From contig NC_133121.1 in the NCBI RefSeq assembly GCF_033568475.1, forward strand, positions 1,922,001 to 1,986,000: a stretch of 64,000 bases of DNA, read 5' to 3'. Both the position numbers and the translations under genes were made by a program. The notes below the pieces were generated by a model that had not been told where the DNA came from, ran no database searches, and was given only the letters and a program-made list of their open reading frames with translations. Positions 27,330 to 39,300 of the stretch are shown one piece after another; position 1 is the stretch's first letter; each line of letters begins with the position of its first letter. This DNA comes from Henckelia pumila. Its lineage: Eukaryota > Streptophyta > Magnoliopsida > Lamiales > Gesneriaceae.

Positions 27330-30300
27330 TGTAACGTCCGAAAATTTGCTACGTAAATCCGCATGCATAACTAAGAGATTTAATAAGTTTAAAATAATGT
27401 GAAAATGTGTTAAATTGTTTTTATGAGTGATTATTTAAATTATGTGATTTATTTTCATGTTTTAAATATTTTTTCGGCATTTAAATTTGTTTTCTGTGGT
27501 TTATGAATTTATTTGAGAAAGTTTATTTTATGATCGCGTAGGCGGGGCCGTGGATGGACGAGATGTTTGTTTTCACCCAAAATATTTTCGGAGATTTTTA
27601 GGAGCCTTAAATATTATTTTAAGGTATAATTTGAAGAAAATTATGGTATTTATATATATGTATATTTAGATGTCCGTTTTTACCCAAAATAAATCATTTT
27701 AATGACTTTTATTAAGTTTTAAAAATCACCTATTTTATTATTTCGGGATTTTTAAGTTTTTAGCAAATTATCATGTATTTTTTTAGTTTAAATTTTAGTA
27801 ATTATCTACCCAAAGTATTTATTTAAATATTTAAACTAGACTACCCAAATATTATCCTAAAATTTTCTACCCTATCTCACGCCTCAACTCCCTAGCCGCC
27901 TCCCTCAACCTTTCTCCGTCATCTTCATCGTTCCAGCAAGATTTTCACAGCCCCGTAGCCGAGCTTTTAAGATTTTATATTGGTTGGAGATCTGTTCGTC
28001 CCGGAGAGCCGTACGACGCGACATAAACGTTATTTCTTGCAAATATTCATCAAGGCACGTTTGAATCCCTTCTTGAACACCATTTAAGTCATATTATTCT
28101 GATTTTAGCATGAAAATTATGATCTTGCATGATATATGTGGTTTTAATGAAGAACATTCATGAACATGCATAGAACCTACGTTTTTAAAGCTTATGAATC
28201 AATTTTATCACGTTTTTCTGTCATGGATTGTTCTAGCTTGCTGACCAACGGGTTGAGGGTTGATATAGGGTCCCTAGGGTCGTGTTTGGATGACGGTTCA
28301 GTGGCTTTAGTCGTTGGTTTGGGCTAGGTTCATGCTGGACGCAGGTTTAGACGCAAACTGAGCGGTTTGCGTGCGAGGGCTCGTTCTTGGTCCACAGGAC
28401 GAGTTTTAGGTTGGTTCTAGTTGAGTTATAATCCCAAGACCTTTGGAAAGTTTTTCCAGGTGGTTCTCCGGCCGGTGGTGGCCGGAGATTGGCGGCCGAA
28501 CGGCCGGAATCAGCGGTCGCGTTCTGCACGAACAGCAGCAGAGGGGCTCTGTTGTTTTGGTTCGTTCTCCTTCTACAGGGCTCGGTTTAAGGTCAAATTT
28601 GTTGGGTTAGAACTGTCTGGGTGTTGGCTAAGTATGGGAGGTGGTTTCACATCCAAAGGTGGCCTGAGCAGGCGGCACGATCAGATTTTCGGAAGCCGCT
28701 CAGGGCTGCCTCGAGTTGGGCTTAGGGAGAGGTAAGCTAGGGTTGTGTCTGGTGTTTTGGCAGGCCGGGCTCGGTTTTTCGGGTCCGGGTTGGGTCTAAA
28801 ATATAATGGGTCAAGTTAGTTTGGTTCGGGTTTGGTTTATATTAGTTGGACTCGGGTATTTTTATTTTGAATTAAATAAGAGATTAAGTTAATAATAAAT
28901 GAGTTTGGGTTCGAGTTAATTAATTAATTAGACTAGTTTAATTTTAATTATGGGCTTAATTAATTAATGAAGTGAGCCCACTAATTTGTCATGGGCCGTG
29001 TGATCCATGAAAATTATTGGACCAAGTTGTGGTGGGTTTAGTAATTTTATCGGTCAAATTTATAAGTTAATGGTTAGTTAATAATTTTATTAATTTAACT
29101 TTAAGTTAATAAGTTGATGGGCCTAAATTATGTTTTTAGTAAGCCCATTAGTTTTCCATGGGCCTGGGGGCCCATGAAGCTTAATGGGCCTTTCAGGTCG
29201 GGCTTTTGGGTTTTTGAGTCAGTCTAAAAATTTATGGATTTAAGTTAAGTGGTCAGCAGCTCGAACAAGTCCTTGAAAAAATAAACGTCCGTAAATATAT
29301 ATTTAATTCATGCATGCATTTTTATTAGATATATAAGTATGATTTTTAAGAAAATAAATTAAATATATATTTACGGACAAATTTTCATGAAATAAAGAAA
29401 TAAATGATATTTTTTTAAGTTCATGCATCATGTAAGAATTTTTATGATAAGTTTAAATGTATGTTAAGAAAAATATATTTGTATGAAAGTTGAAGTGAAG
29501 GTGGAAAGTGATGTGGTTGGAGGCCGGGATACCTGGGCCCGGTGACCTTTCTAATGATGTATAAGTATGATGAGCTTATGGATCCAGCTGAGAGGGCTGG
29601 TGAGGTGACAGCACAGAGGTGAAAACCCCACCGCCGCGTACGTTAGTTTATAGATTGATCAATCGCTCAGTATGATGCCACCGACATGGATACGACCTGT
29701 TGAGAACTAAAAAATTATGATAAGACATTTTATGAGATTTATTAAATATGATGTTTATGTTTAGCATGATGATGAAGCATTATAATTATTTATTCATGTT
29801 TATATGCATAATATTTTAAGAGCATGCACGTATAATTATTATTCATGTATTTTATATGATGTGTGCTTGTGTGTGGTTTCATTTTGTTATATAAGGATAG
29901 AACGTGCTGAGCCTCTAGGCTCACTAGATTTAAATGGTGCAGGTGAGCAGAATGTTAATGAAGTTAATGTGTTCCCGACTGGTGGCGAGGGCATATGAGT
30001 ATCCAGGCGGCTAGAACCCGTGACCATTGCTCTAAGATGATTTTTATGTTGAGACTAGAACATATATTTCCGCATATGTATTATTATTATAGATTTTTAG
30101 TATATGCATGGATTTTACATTTAAGTAATTATTTTCTAAGTTTTCATGAATTTTTGTGAAAGAAATATTATTTAGGAATTTTATTATGACATTCTTATAA
30201 ATTATTATTTAGTAATTAGTTTTAAGTATTTAATTGCATGCGTGTACCTTTATTGTATTTTTTGTGTATTTTTATTTTAAATTAAGTAAAGTTATTTTTA

Positions 30301-30400
30301 AGTACGATATATATATGTATGAGCATATATATATTTATATTCATTATTTTATAATAAGAGATTTAAAAAAAAAATTCAGTAGTAGTTTTAGGATGTTTCA
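27330..30400 (+). repeat. 3' LTR of the nested element
   Basis: Partner of 23705-26776. It ends at the right-hand GATTT duplication, after which the older LTR resumes. Confidence 0.95.
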
Positions 30401-32132
30401 GATTTAATCCAAAATTATTTAATTTTAATACGAGAATATTTAATTTGGAAATATTTAGAGTTTTGATTTAAATTCTAATATTCTTAACTTATTTAGGATT
30501 GAAATTAAATTAAAAAAGAGCCGAGAACTGAATTGTAATTTTTGAAGTTTTAGGGGTTAAGTTTTAATTTTACTTGAACATATCCGATTAGTAGTTGGAT
30601 TATCAGCATGTAAACATGTAAAAGTTATATTCAATTCAGAAAACAGAGCAGGAGTCGAGACCTTCTTCATTTTCAATTGATTTTCAATTTTCAAAACTCC
30701 GTAACTTTTGATCCGATTGTCCGATTTTGATTCTGAAACTAGTTTTGGAATCCTTGCGACGAGGTATTCGATCTAGTGTAAGTCTTTATTGATTCATCAT
30801 GTTTTGAAGATTGAAATATGTTAGAGATCAAAATTTGCTGCTATGCACGTGTTTTTGAGATTATATATTGTATCGTATAGAAACCTAATCGAAGAACGAG
30901 TGTTGTATGAGGTTAATATGCGTTCCAGCAAATGTTTCGAAAGTTAGGCATCTGATTTTGCCGAGTTTTGATGTTATTTAGCTGGTATATGATGGTTACA
31001 GATGATTAGAATTGATTTCGATATTGTGTTGGTTATCGATTTTCAATCGCTACGCCGTCGGTTTATGATTTGAGGTTGTTTCGGTGTCCTATGATTGAGC
31101 TGAGGATTTAATAATGTTATAACTGATGTTTCTTGGTTATAATCATTATATTTCAGATTAGTAAGAGCTTGATCAATTCATGAAGTCCACCTTCGACCCG
31201 AAGAAGATTTGCTTGAGGTTTGAGGTTGTGGAATAATGAAAGCGAGCAGATTTTCATGTGAAGTTGAATAGATTATGATATATGAGCTATTGTTATTATG
31301 TTTCAGATTTGAAGCTTCAAGAACCGATACAAAACGAGAAGGTGTAAGACGACATCGCAAGTCAGAGATTTGTAACTCAAGAAAGAAGCTTCTTGAGTTG
31401 TCCCGCCAAAATCACATACTTGTTTATTGTTTTGATTATGTTTTGTTGTTGTCGATCAATCTCAGGTAATGGATCTTTAATTCGATATGATATGATATGA
31501 TGATATAAGATATGAATTGATTTTTATGCCAACGTTAGATGAACCTTATTTTCGAGTCTAATGAGACGACGATAGATTGATATCCATGTCAAGATCGTAT
31601 ACGAATCTTGATGGCAAAGAGTGTGATATGAATCAATTATTTATATATATGCATTTACTCTAATCTCGAGTTGAAATGTTTAGAGTCGATATGATTTTAT
31701 TTAATGCGTATATATGTTGATTATACTGAGATTGTATTTTCACCGGATGTTTCCGGCTGTTGTCTTATTTTGTATGTGTGCATGACAACAGATGGGGCAG
31801 GAGGTGGCCAAAGTCAACGAGGGTAGCTCATGAGAGAGTCTAGAGATGTGGACTCGGGTTGTTTGTTGTATAAATGATGTATTACCTCCTAGAAAGCATG
31901 TTAGGAAACACTTATGAATGTTGTTCTTGAGAAGTTGATGAACACCTTGTATAGTTTCATGCTTTTTTTGGATTCCAAATGATTGGTTTGATGTATCAAC
32001 TTGTTATAAACATGTTTAGATCTTGTTCTATATATGTCTACATGTTTTGGGATATCATTATGTTGGATTGGAGTGCTTAAAAGGATCAAATTTTGCTGTA
32101 AGAAACCAGAGCAAAAGACTGCTCAGAGTTGA

Positions 32133-32285
32133 GCTCGGTCTGCTTTTTTTAGCAGACCGGGCGCAACTCAATTTTCCCCAACCCAAGAGTTGGGTTAGGG
32201 GGGGGTGCTCGGTCTGCTGTTTTTGACCGACCTTGCGCACCACTCTGTGCTCGGTCTGCTGTTTTTGACCGACCCCGCGCACCCC
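32133..32285 (+). repeat. Three short hairpin-forming repeats in the outer LTR
   Basis: Units of about 33-37 bp at 32133, 32207 and 32249 share GCTCGGTCTGCT, a T run, GACCGACC or AGCAGACCGG, then GCGCA. Each can fold on itself. They lie towards the 3' end of the LTR. Confidence 0.7.
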
Positions 32286-32704
32286 CCTTTGAAAAAAAAA
32301 TTTGTTTGATCTTATTCCTTCATTGTTTAATTAATGATATTTAATTACTAATTGCCCTAAGAATGAGATTAGCAACTCAAGGCCCCACAACAGGTGGTAT
32401 CCGAGCTGATGTTGCTCTTGGACCTAGATTGATTGAAGTGACTGAGCGGGGTAGATCGAGTCTTCTATTCTGATTTATTTATTCTTGAAACAGGTTTATT
32501 ATCTGAACTGATTTACAGCTTTAAGAATTGCATGCTATCTGTTTATCTGATGTAATTGGAAGCATGTCTTGATTGCGACTGAATCAGAACTCGATCTCTT
32601 GAGATGACATTATCGTGCTAATCAGAGGATGACTGAAGCAGGTGACTAGACAGACTGGCCCAATCAGAGATTGAATTATGTACTAATCTGTTTGATAATC
32701 AGAT

Positions 32705-33720
32705 ATGCCTCGAAGACCGGTGACTAGACAGACTGGCCCAACTCCGTTTCCAGAACAGGCAGTGATGAAACCGACAGTGCCACAAGCAACTGAAGCACCG
32801 AGAGTAGAACCGATAGTGCCACCGATAACAGAAATGCCTAAAACTAAACAGAGTAGTACTTCGAGAGGTATGTGGGATATGACTGCTACTCCAATGGAAA
32901 CTCTGCTGAAACGCTTTCAGTCGTTTAAACCACCAACATTGAAAAGAACTGAAAACTCTGTGGAATGTGAGAGTTGGCTTGAGAATATTGAAGAGTTGTT
33001 TGAACTCTTGACTATGCCGACGATCGTCAAGTCAAACTTGTTATACACCAACTACATGAAGTTGCCAAAGGTTGGTGGATAGCAACACGAAGAGCACTAG
33101 AGCATCGAGATACGATCATTACATGGTCTATTTTTAAAACTGATTCTTCCAGTATCTTATAGGAAGGAGAAAGGAGCGGAATTCGCTAGCTTGCATTAAG
33201 GGCAACTGAATATTGAACAATATGTTGCTAAATTCACGAGTCTGTTGAAATTTGCTCCCCATATAGCAGACAGTGATGAAGCTCAAGATGATCAATTCAT
33301 TAACAGGTTGAATCCAGATGTTTTTACTCTCGTGAATGTGGGACGATCGAACAACTTTGCCGATACTCTTGATCATGCAAAGGGGGCTGAAGCTGGGTTG
33401 TTTAGGCAACGAGGAGCACTGTTTGTGCCAGCACCAGCTATACATGTACCAATTGCTGATCAGCCACAGATTCGAACACTGCCTCGATTTGAAGGAGGAG
33501 GTTCTAGCAGTGATAAGAATAATTTCTTCAAGGGAAAGAGTAAGCAGTTAAGCGTTCAGGAGGTAGTTCATCAAGTTCGAGTGGATCTAAAGCGTTTAGA
33601 GCTGGACATAAGTCTAGTGGTTCTGAGGTATATTGCGCCAAGTGTGGAGGTCGTCATGCCAGCGACCAATGTCGAGGAGTGTTTGGCAGTTGTCACATCT
33701 GTAATCAAACCGGTTTTTTG
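32705..33720 (+). mobile_element. gag region of the outer Ty3/gypsy fossil
   Basis: It starts with a basic, Pro-rich leader (MPRRPVTRQTGP), followed by a retrotransposon capsid-type stretch (ECESWLENIEELFELL) and, near the end, CxxC-type zinc knuckles. It is broken, with a few breaks. Beyond its right end lies a CDC48C-like exon scrap on the other strand. Confidence 0.75.
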
Positions 33721-33723
33721 ACT

Positions 33724-33812
33724 GATATAAGCCCTCCAACTTCATCCCATTTGACATTTGGACAAACAGAAAATGGTCCTCTAGCCACAGGATAAAACTT
33801 TGCAGTTCCGTC
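33724..33812 (-). pseudogene. CDC48C-like exon scrap, inverted
   Basis: On the minus strand, after TTGCAG, it reads GTAKFYP, then FSVCPNVKWDEVGGL. This matches the linker exon between D1 and D2 of the two CDC48C-like genes (FSTLPDVKWNEVGG and [15 protein letters not shown]). The exon is cut short at the retrotransposon edge. No other exon is found nearby, so it is a relic of an inverted copy. Confidence 0.65.
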
Positions 33813-33984
33813 CTGCAAGCATACCAATAGAAATATTATCATCACCAAAAAAAGGGGTAAGTACATGATAATTAATGAATTGGATGTAAATCATGATAAC
33901 CTCAAAAGGATCCAGATCCATGGTAATTCTTCAATTTCCTGCATAGGATGAAAGCATCAATTGAGAGACAATAAAAGAAGAAAA

Positions 33985-34480
33985 AGCAGGAAAAAAAAAC
34001 TTGTGTTTGGATGAATTTATTTTAAACAACTTATGTGTTTGACTTTATAAGATTTTTTTATTGTCATAAACCAAAATGATATAATAATATGAAAGTGATG
34101 TAAATATTATATATATATACAAAAATAATTTTAAAATTGTATGATAAATGTTAAAATTAAATAAAAACTATTTTATATTTTAATTTATAAAAATTGTATG
34201 CTATGAATATTTAAAAAAAATATGTAATAGTTTTAAAATTACTCAATAATATGTTAATAGTTTATTTTTTTAATTAAAAAAATGATGGAATAAAACATTA
34301 TTTTAAATTATATATATACTATTTTATAATTAAATTTATAAAAAATCGTATGTTTTGAATTTTTTTAAATATTTGATATTATAATATTTTTAAAATTACA
34401 CTATACTATCTTGATAGTTTAATTTTTTTTAAAAATTATAAGAATATTATAGAACAAAACATTATTTTAAAATTTACATA
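33985..34480 (-). repeat. Repeat related to the Harbinger-flanking segment
   Basis: The reverse complement follows 11290-11790 block by block (AATAATGTTTTGTTCTAT, TATTGAGTAATTTTAAAA, TTTACATCAC, AAATCTTATAAAGTCAAACA). It is probably a second, non-coding copy of the same DNA-transposon family. The ends are not fixed. Confidence 0.55.
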
Positions 34481-34639
34481 TATCCACTCTTCTCTCCCAG
34501 AACAACTATCTCCGGTACGCCCTTCTATCTTCTCTTCCCAGGCACGAATTTTCTCCGAATCGATTAGAATTTTATTTTGGTTAATTTAATTTCTTTTGAT
34601 ATCATCTATTACAATTTATAACAGTGCTGTAAAAAAATT

Positions 34640-35845
34640 AAACATTGATTCATAACATGGAGGGAGCCATATAATATGAGTATATGAAATAATTGCCTAA
34701 TTTATCAACACAAAATGTAGCCGCGTGCTTCTCTTTTCGTCCATCAATTTTGTGATGTCTCTTTCCATATAATTAACTAAAATATTATTTAAAATTTTCG
34801 TTTTTCAATCAATTAATTGATAATATTTTGATTGGAATTACCGACAAAGTTAATGCAAAAGAAATACAACCAATATATATGTATCAATTCCAAAATATTA
34901 ATAAAAAGTTTGTCTATTAACTTGTCATTTTACTAATATTTCATGTATAATAAAAATTATTTTTTACTCCATAATTTGACGATATATAAATGACAGTCCA
35001 TTTTATGATGTTCCGTGGCCAAATAGCACAAACAAGCAAATATTTTAGTTTTACCGCTAAAATTGAAGTTCTCCCATGTTGAGAGAGTCTGAACTAATAT
35101 TATATACTGAAACTTATGGATACCATTTTCTTAAAGGGTATGAAAATAAATCAAAATAAGATTAAAAAATTAAAAAAGAGCTTGAAATTAATCATGTAAC
35201 CATATTATTTTTAAAACTTATAATTACAGAAAATACACTCAACTTTCAAATTCGACTAATAATCTTGAAATCTACACATGAACCATGAAAAGCAAGACAA
35301 CATCACAAACACCTTTCAATACAGAAGCCGATCGTTTCTGTCCAATCCCGACATACATACAATCCGATCGAGACCTTTGCGGTTTCTGTGACAGTTCAAA
35401 CATTAGTCTTATCGTATTCCATGCCAATAATATACAAAAATTAAAGCTTATGTTTCCAATCTAGAACCAGACAACGATGCAGGAGATATCATCTTTACTG
35501 TCTCGATTCAGTGCTTCTACGGCCAATTGTTTGGCAGCCTTGTGCGGATCTTTGATCTTCTTCGCAATATCTACGGCTTCTTGATTCGACATCACCTGTA
35601 AATGGGGTGAAATGTGTGTTTTGAGGATGAATAAAACAAAAATTTCAAAGAGGATAATAGACTAGAGGGTGGGGATAAGCCATCACTGGCAAGAATGAGG
35701 AGCTCGGTGTCATCATCAATATCAGCATTGGTGACGTCAGGGTCAGATCGAAGGTGAGTTCTTGTCTCCAAATGCACGGGAAACGGCTAACTGCCCGTTT
35801 ACTCTTGCAACATCTCCTGTTAGAGTGAGTTTCGAGTCTTAGTTA
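34640..35845 (-). pseudogene. PP2C copy C, 3' part (exons 4-5 and 3' flank)
   Basis: The exon 5 equivalent is 35461-35595, the same 135 bp as copy B with the stop in place. The exon 4 equivalent begins at 35816 and matches B, but has lost eight bases in the DKNLKSHL segment, and its donor with the TGGAAG end is gone. The 3' flank to about 34640 matches the flanks of copies A and B. The copia element separates it from the 5' part at 41235-42480. It cannot encode a phosphatase. Confidence 0.85.
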
Positions 35846-36340
35846 TGCAAAGAATCAAGCTACATTATTACATGACACATGCTTGACAAATGAGCAACAC
35901 ATGCATGGTTGAGTTGGCCATCATTATTGAGTTTATTATGTAAGCAATGATGTAATTTTCTTTTGTTTTCTACCCCAAACTTCACCTATAAATACCCATC
36001 CATTCTTCATTTCTCAAACACACCAAAACACAAAATCCTCTCTTCTATAAACTCAAAGTATAGAAGTGTTGAAGAGGATTTAGTGTGATATTTCTTAAAG
36101 AGAGTTTATCCTTGGAAGGAATAGGATTAGTTGTGAGAAAGTGAGTTTGTAATCTCAATTCTCTTGTCTTATTTGTCATCAATAAAGAAGTGATCTCTTT
36201 GAGTGTTGAGTGGACGTAGCCCAATTGGGTGAACCACTATAAATATCGGTGTCCATCTTGTTCGAGTTGTTAATTATTTACTTGTAATATTCCGTTGCAA
36301 TATTACCTCAAGTTTATGCTATTCGTTGATATCCCCAACA
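35537..36340. repeat. 804-bp direct repeat, left copy (host PP2C plus LTR)
   Basis: 309 bp of PP2C copy C, including the AGTTA duplication, are followed by the complete 5' LTR. The right copy is 40431-41234. I count three differences over 804 bp. Confidence 0.92.
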
Positions 36341-39300
36341 ACTGGTATCAGAGCAAGGTTTTCAAATACTATTGAAAGTTCTCGTATGCTCTGTGGTTGC
36401 AGCTGAGTCTGACCTTCCACATCAGAAAAGACTTTCAAGATAGTATTACGAAAGCGAGGTTCTCAAATACTATAGGAAGTTCTTGTATGCTCTGTGGTTG
36501 CAGCTTAGTCTGAACTTCCACATCAGAAAAGGCTTTCTAGACAGTATTAGGGAAGTAACTCTTTTGTGTTCGTGCTTAACGAATTAATTCGTTGGTAGCA
36601 GTCATAAAAGATGGAGGTACGTACAAGTAAGATGATTAATCTTAATGGCTCCAACTATCAACTTTGGAAGAGCAAGATGAAAGATCTTCTATTTGTCACC
36701 AAGATGCATCTACCGGTGTTCAGCGAGTCTAAACCAGATGATAAATCAGATGCCGACTGGACCTTTGAGCACGAGCAAGTCTGCGGTTACATCAGACAAT
36801 TTGTCGATGATAACGTGTACAATCATATTTGTAATGAGACTCATGCTCGTACACTTTGGATAAAGTTGGAGACATTATATGCCTCCAAAAGCGGCAACAA
36901 TAAATTGTTCTACCTGACAAAGCTAGTTCAGGTTCGATACAAAGAAGGAACTCTGGTGGCTGATCATCTAAACAAAATTCAAGGGTTCGTGCAGCAGTTA
37001 TCAAGTATGGGCATAAAACTTGATGACGAGGTGATTGCCCTGCTTGTGCTAGCTTCATTACCAAAGTCGTGGGAGACATTGAAGATATCACTCACGAACA
37101 CAGCCCCAGGTGGAGTTGTGAGCATGGACTTCATCAAGAGTGGCATCTTGAATGAAGAAATGAGGCGGAGATCCCAGGGAGCTTCTACCTCACAGTCAGA
37201 TGTTCTGGCTGCGGAGTCAAGGGGAAGAAGCAAGTTCAAAGGAAGCACACATCAAAAGCCAAGAAGGAGTAAATCCTCGGGGAGATACGCCCACATAAAG
37301 TGTCATCGTTGTGGAGAAAAGGGGCATATTAAGAAATACTGCCCACAATCGAAGGACAAGAACAAACATGAATCCAGTGATGAACAAACAAACGCCATTG
37401 ATGAATTCAATGTCGTTCATGAGACGGAACAAGAGTCGGTAAATCTGGCAACTCAAGAGACTACCTGGATAATCGACAGTGGAGCAACCGTCCACGTCAC
37501 ATCCCAAAGACAATGCTTTACATCCTACACACAAGGGGATTATGGTGTGGTCAGGATGGGGAACAACGACATATCAAAAGTCGTTGGAAAAGGAGATGTG
37601 AACTTGACTACCGTGGATGGCTCTACACTGATTTTGAAAGACGTCAAGCATGTGCCAGATATGCGCCTGAGTCTTATATCAGTTGAAAGACTCGATGAGG
37701 AAGGTTTCTGCACCACCTTCCGAAACGGGGTATGCAAGATTTCAAAAGGATCACTTGTTGTAGCAAAAGGATCAAAGATGTCGAAGCTCTACGTAGTACA
37801 AGAGAAACATTCTGAAAGCATGTACTACACAACAGAAGAAAACTCAACAGAATTGTGGCACCGACGTCTTGGCCACATAAGTGAAAAGAATCTTACACGC
37901 CTTGTGAGCAAGCAAGTTCTACCCGGTATAAAGCAGGTTCATATGAAACAATGCACTAACTGCTTGGCCGAAAAACAGAACAGGATATCATTCAAGAGTT
38001 CACCTCCTAGCAGAGCCGATAAAATCTTAGATCTGGTGCACTCAGATCTATGTGGCCCAATGCCATCATCTCTCGGAGGAGCAAGGTACTGGGTAACTTT
38101 TATCGACGATCATTCTCGGAAAATTTGGGTATGGACACTCAAAACAAAGGACCAAGTTGTAGAAACATTCAACAAATTTCTAAACTTGGTTGAACGGCAA
38201 ACAGGCACAAAACTCAAATGTATTTGAACAGATAATGGAGGAGAATACATTGGATCTTTTGATGAGTTATGCAAAAAGAATGGAATCCGACACCAAATGA
38301 CACCACCAAAAACTCCACAACTCAATGGATTAGCTGAAAGGATGAACAGAACCTTAGCGGAAAGAGTCAGAAGCATGCTCTCACATGCAAAGCTATCTAA
38401 GGAGTTTTGGGGTGAGGCCGTGGTTGCATCCGCATACATATTGAATCGTTCACCCTGTGTTCCTCTCAATTATGATGTTCCGGAGCAGGTGTGGCAAGGC
38501 AAGGATGTTTGCTATGATCATTTGCGGGTCTTTGGCTGTGTTGCTTATGTTCATGTACCGAAGGATGAAAGACATAAGTTGGATGCCAAAACAAGAAAGT
38601 GCATATTTATAGGCTATGGCGAAGATCAACTCGGTTACAAGTTTTACAACATAGATCTCAAAAAGCCTATAAGAAGTCGTGATGCCGTATTTCAGGAGAA
38701 TGAATTCTTGGAGAAAACTGGAGATCAGAATTCCAAATCTGATACAGATCTTGAATGGTGGCCTTCAACAGTTAATCCACCACGAGTTGAAGATGAAGTG
38801 CAGAATGATCAGGAGGAAATTCAACCTGAGGTTAGATCATCAAATGATGATGATCGTGTTCACATTGATCCACCAGCAGAGAGTTCTCGTGGTGCCATGA
38901 CCACACGTTCTGGAAGAACCGTGCGATCCTCAACCAGATATTCCCCAAATGAATATATTCTGCTAACTGACGGGGGAGAACCAGAGAGCTTCCAAGAAGT
39001 TATTACCAGTGAACACAAGGATAATTGGATGGAAGCCATGCAAGATGAAATGCAATCTTTGCATGAAAATGATACGTTTGAGCTGGTGATTTTGCCGAAA
39101 GGCAAGAAAGCTTTGAAAAATAAGTGGGTGTTCAAGTTGAAGCACGAAGAGCACAGTAGTCAACCAAGATTCAAAGCGAGGATTGTCGTCAAAGGTTTCG
39201 GGCAGAAACATGGGGTCGACTTTGACAAAATATTTTCACCTGTGGTGAAAATGACATCCATCCGGATTGTGCTAGGGTTAGCAGCTGAGCATAATTTGGA

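Larger units (their letters stand above)
23705..30400 (+). mobile_element. Young non-autonomous LTR element (Ty3/gypsy, Tekay/Del-like ends) nested in an older LTR
   Basis: LTRs at 23705-26776 (3072 bp) and 27330-30400 (3071 bp) both begin TGTAACGTCC and end GGATGTTTCA. A 5-bp duplication, GATTT, flanks it at 23700-23704 and 30401-30405. The primer-binding site TGGTATCAGAGC (tRNA-iMet) is at 26779-26790, and the polypurine tract AAGGGGGAGAGAA is just before 27330. Only 553 bp lie between the LTRs, without gag or pol, so any movement needed proteins from elsewhere. I counted about 30 LTR differences (about 1%), which at usual plant rates suggests roughly 0.4-0.7 million years. It looks whole for a non-coding derivative. 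Confidence 0.93.
23680..33720 (+). mobile_element. Ty3/gypsy fossil with a nested element in its LTR
   Basis: Outer element. The LTR begins TGTAAGGCCCGAGATT at 23680 and ends near 32392. A primer-binding site (TGGTATCCGAGC, tRNA-Met-like) starts at 32395. Without the nested insert at 23705-30400 the LTR is about 2.0 kb. The interior holds a gag region only (about 32705-33720), with a capsid-like stretch and cysteine zinc-knuckle motifs near 33630-33715. No pol and no second LTR are in the window. The element is broken, with several breaks, and must be older than the insert it carries. Confidence 0.8.

Noticed and set aside
24797-28735. Duplicated 104-residue open frames (24797-25111 and 28421-28735)
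   Set aside because: They lie at the same place in both LTRs of the nested element and resemble no known protein. The duplication is explained by the LTR pair.
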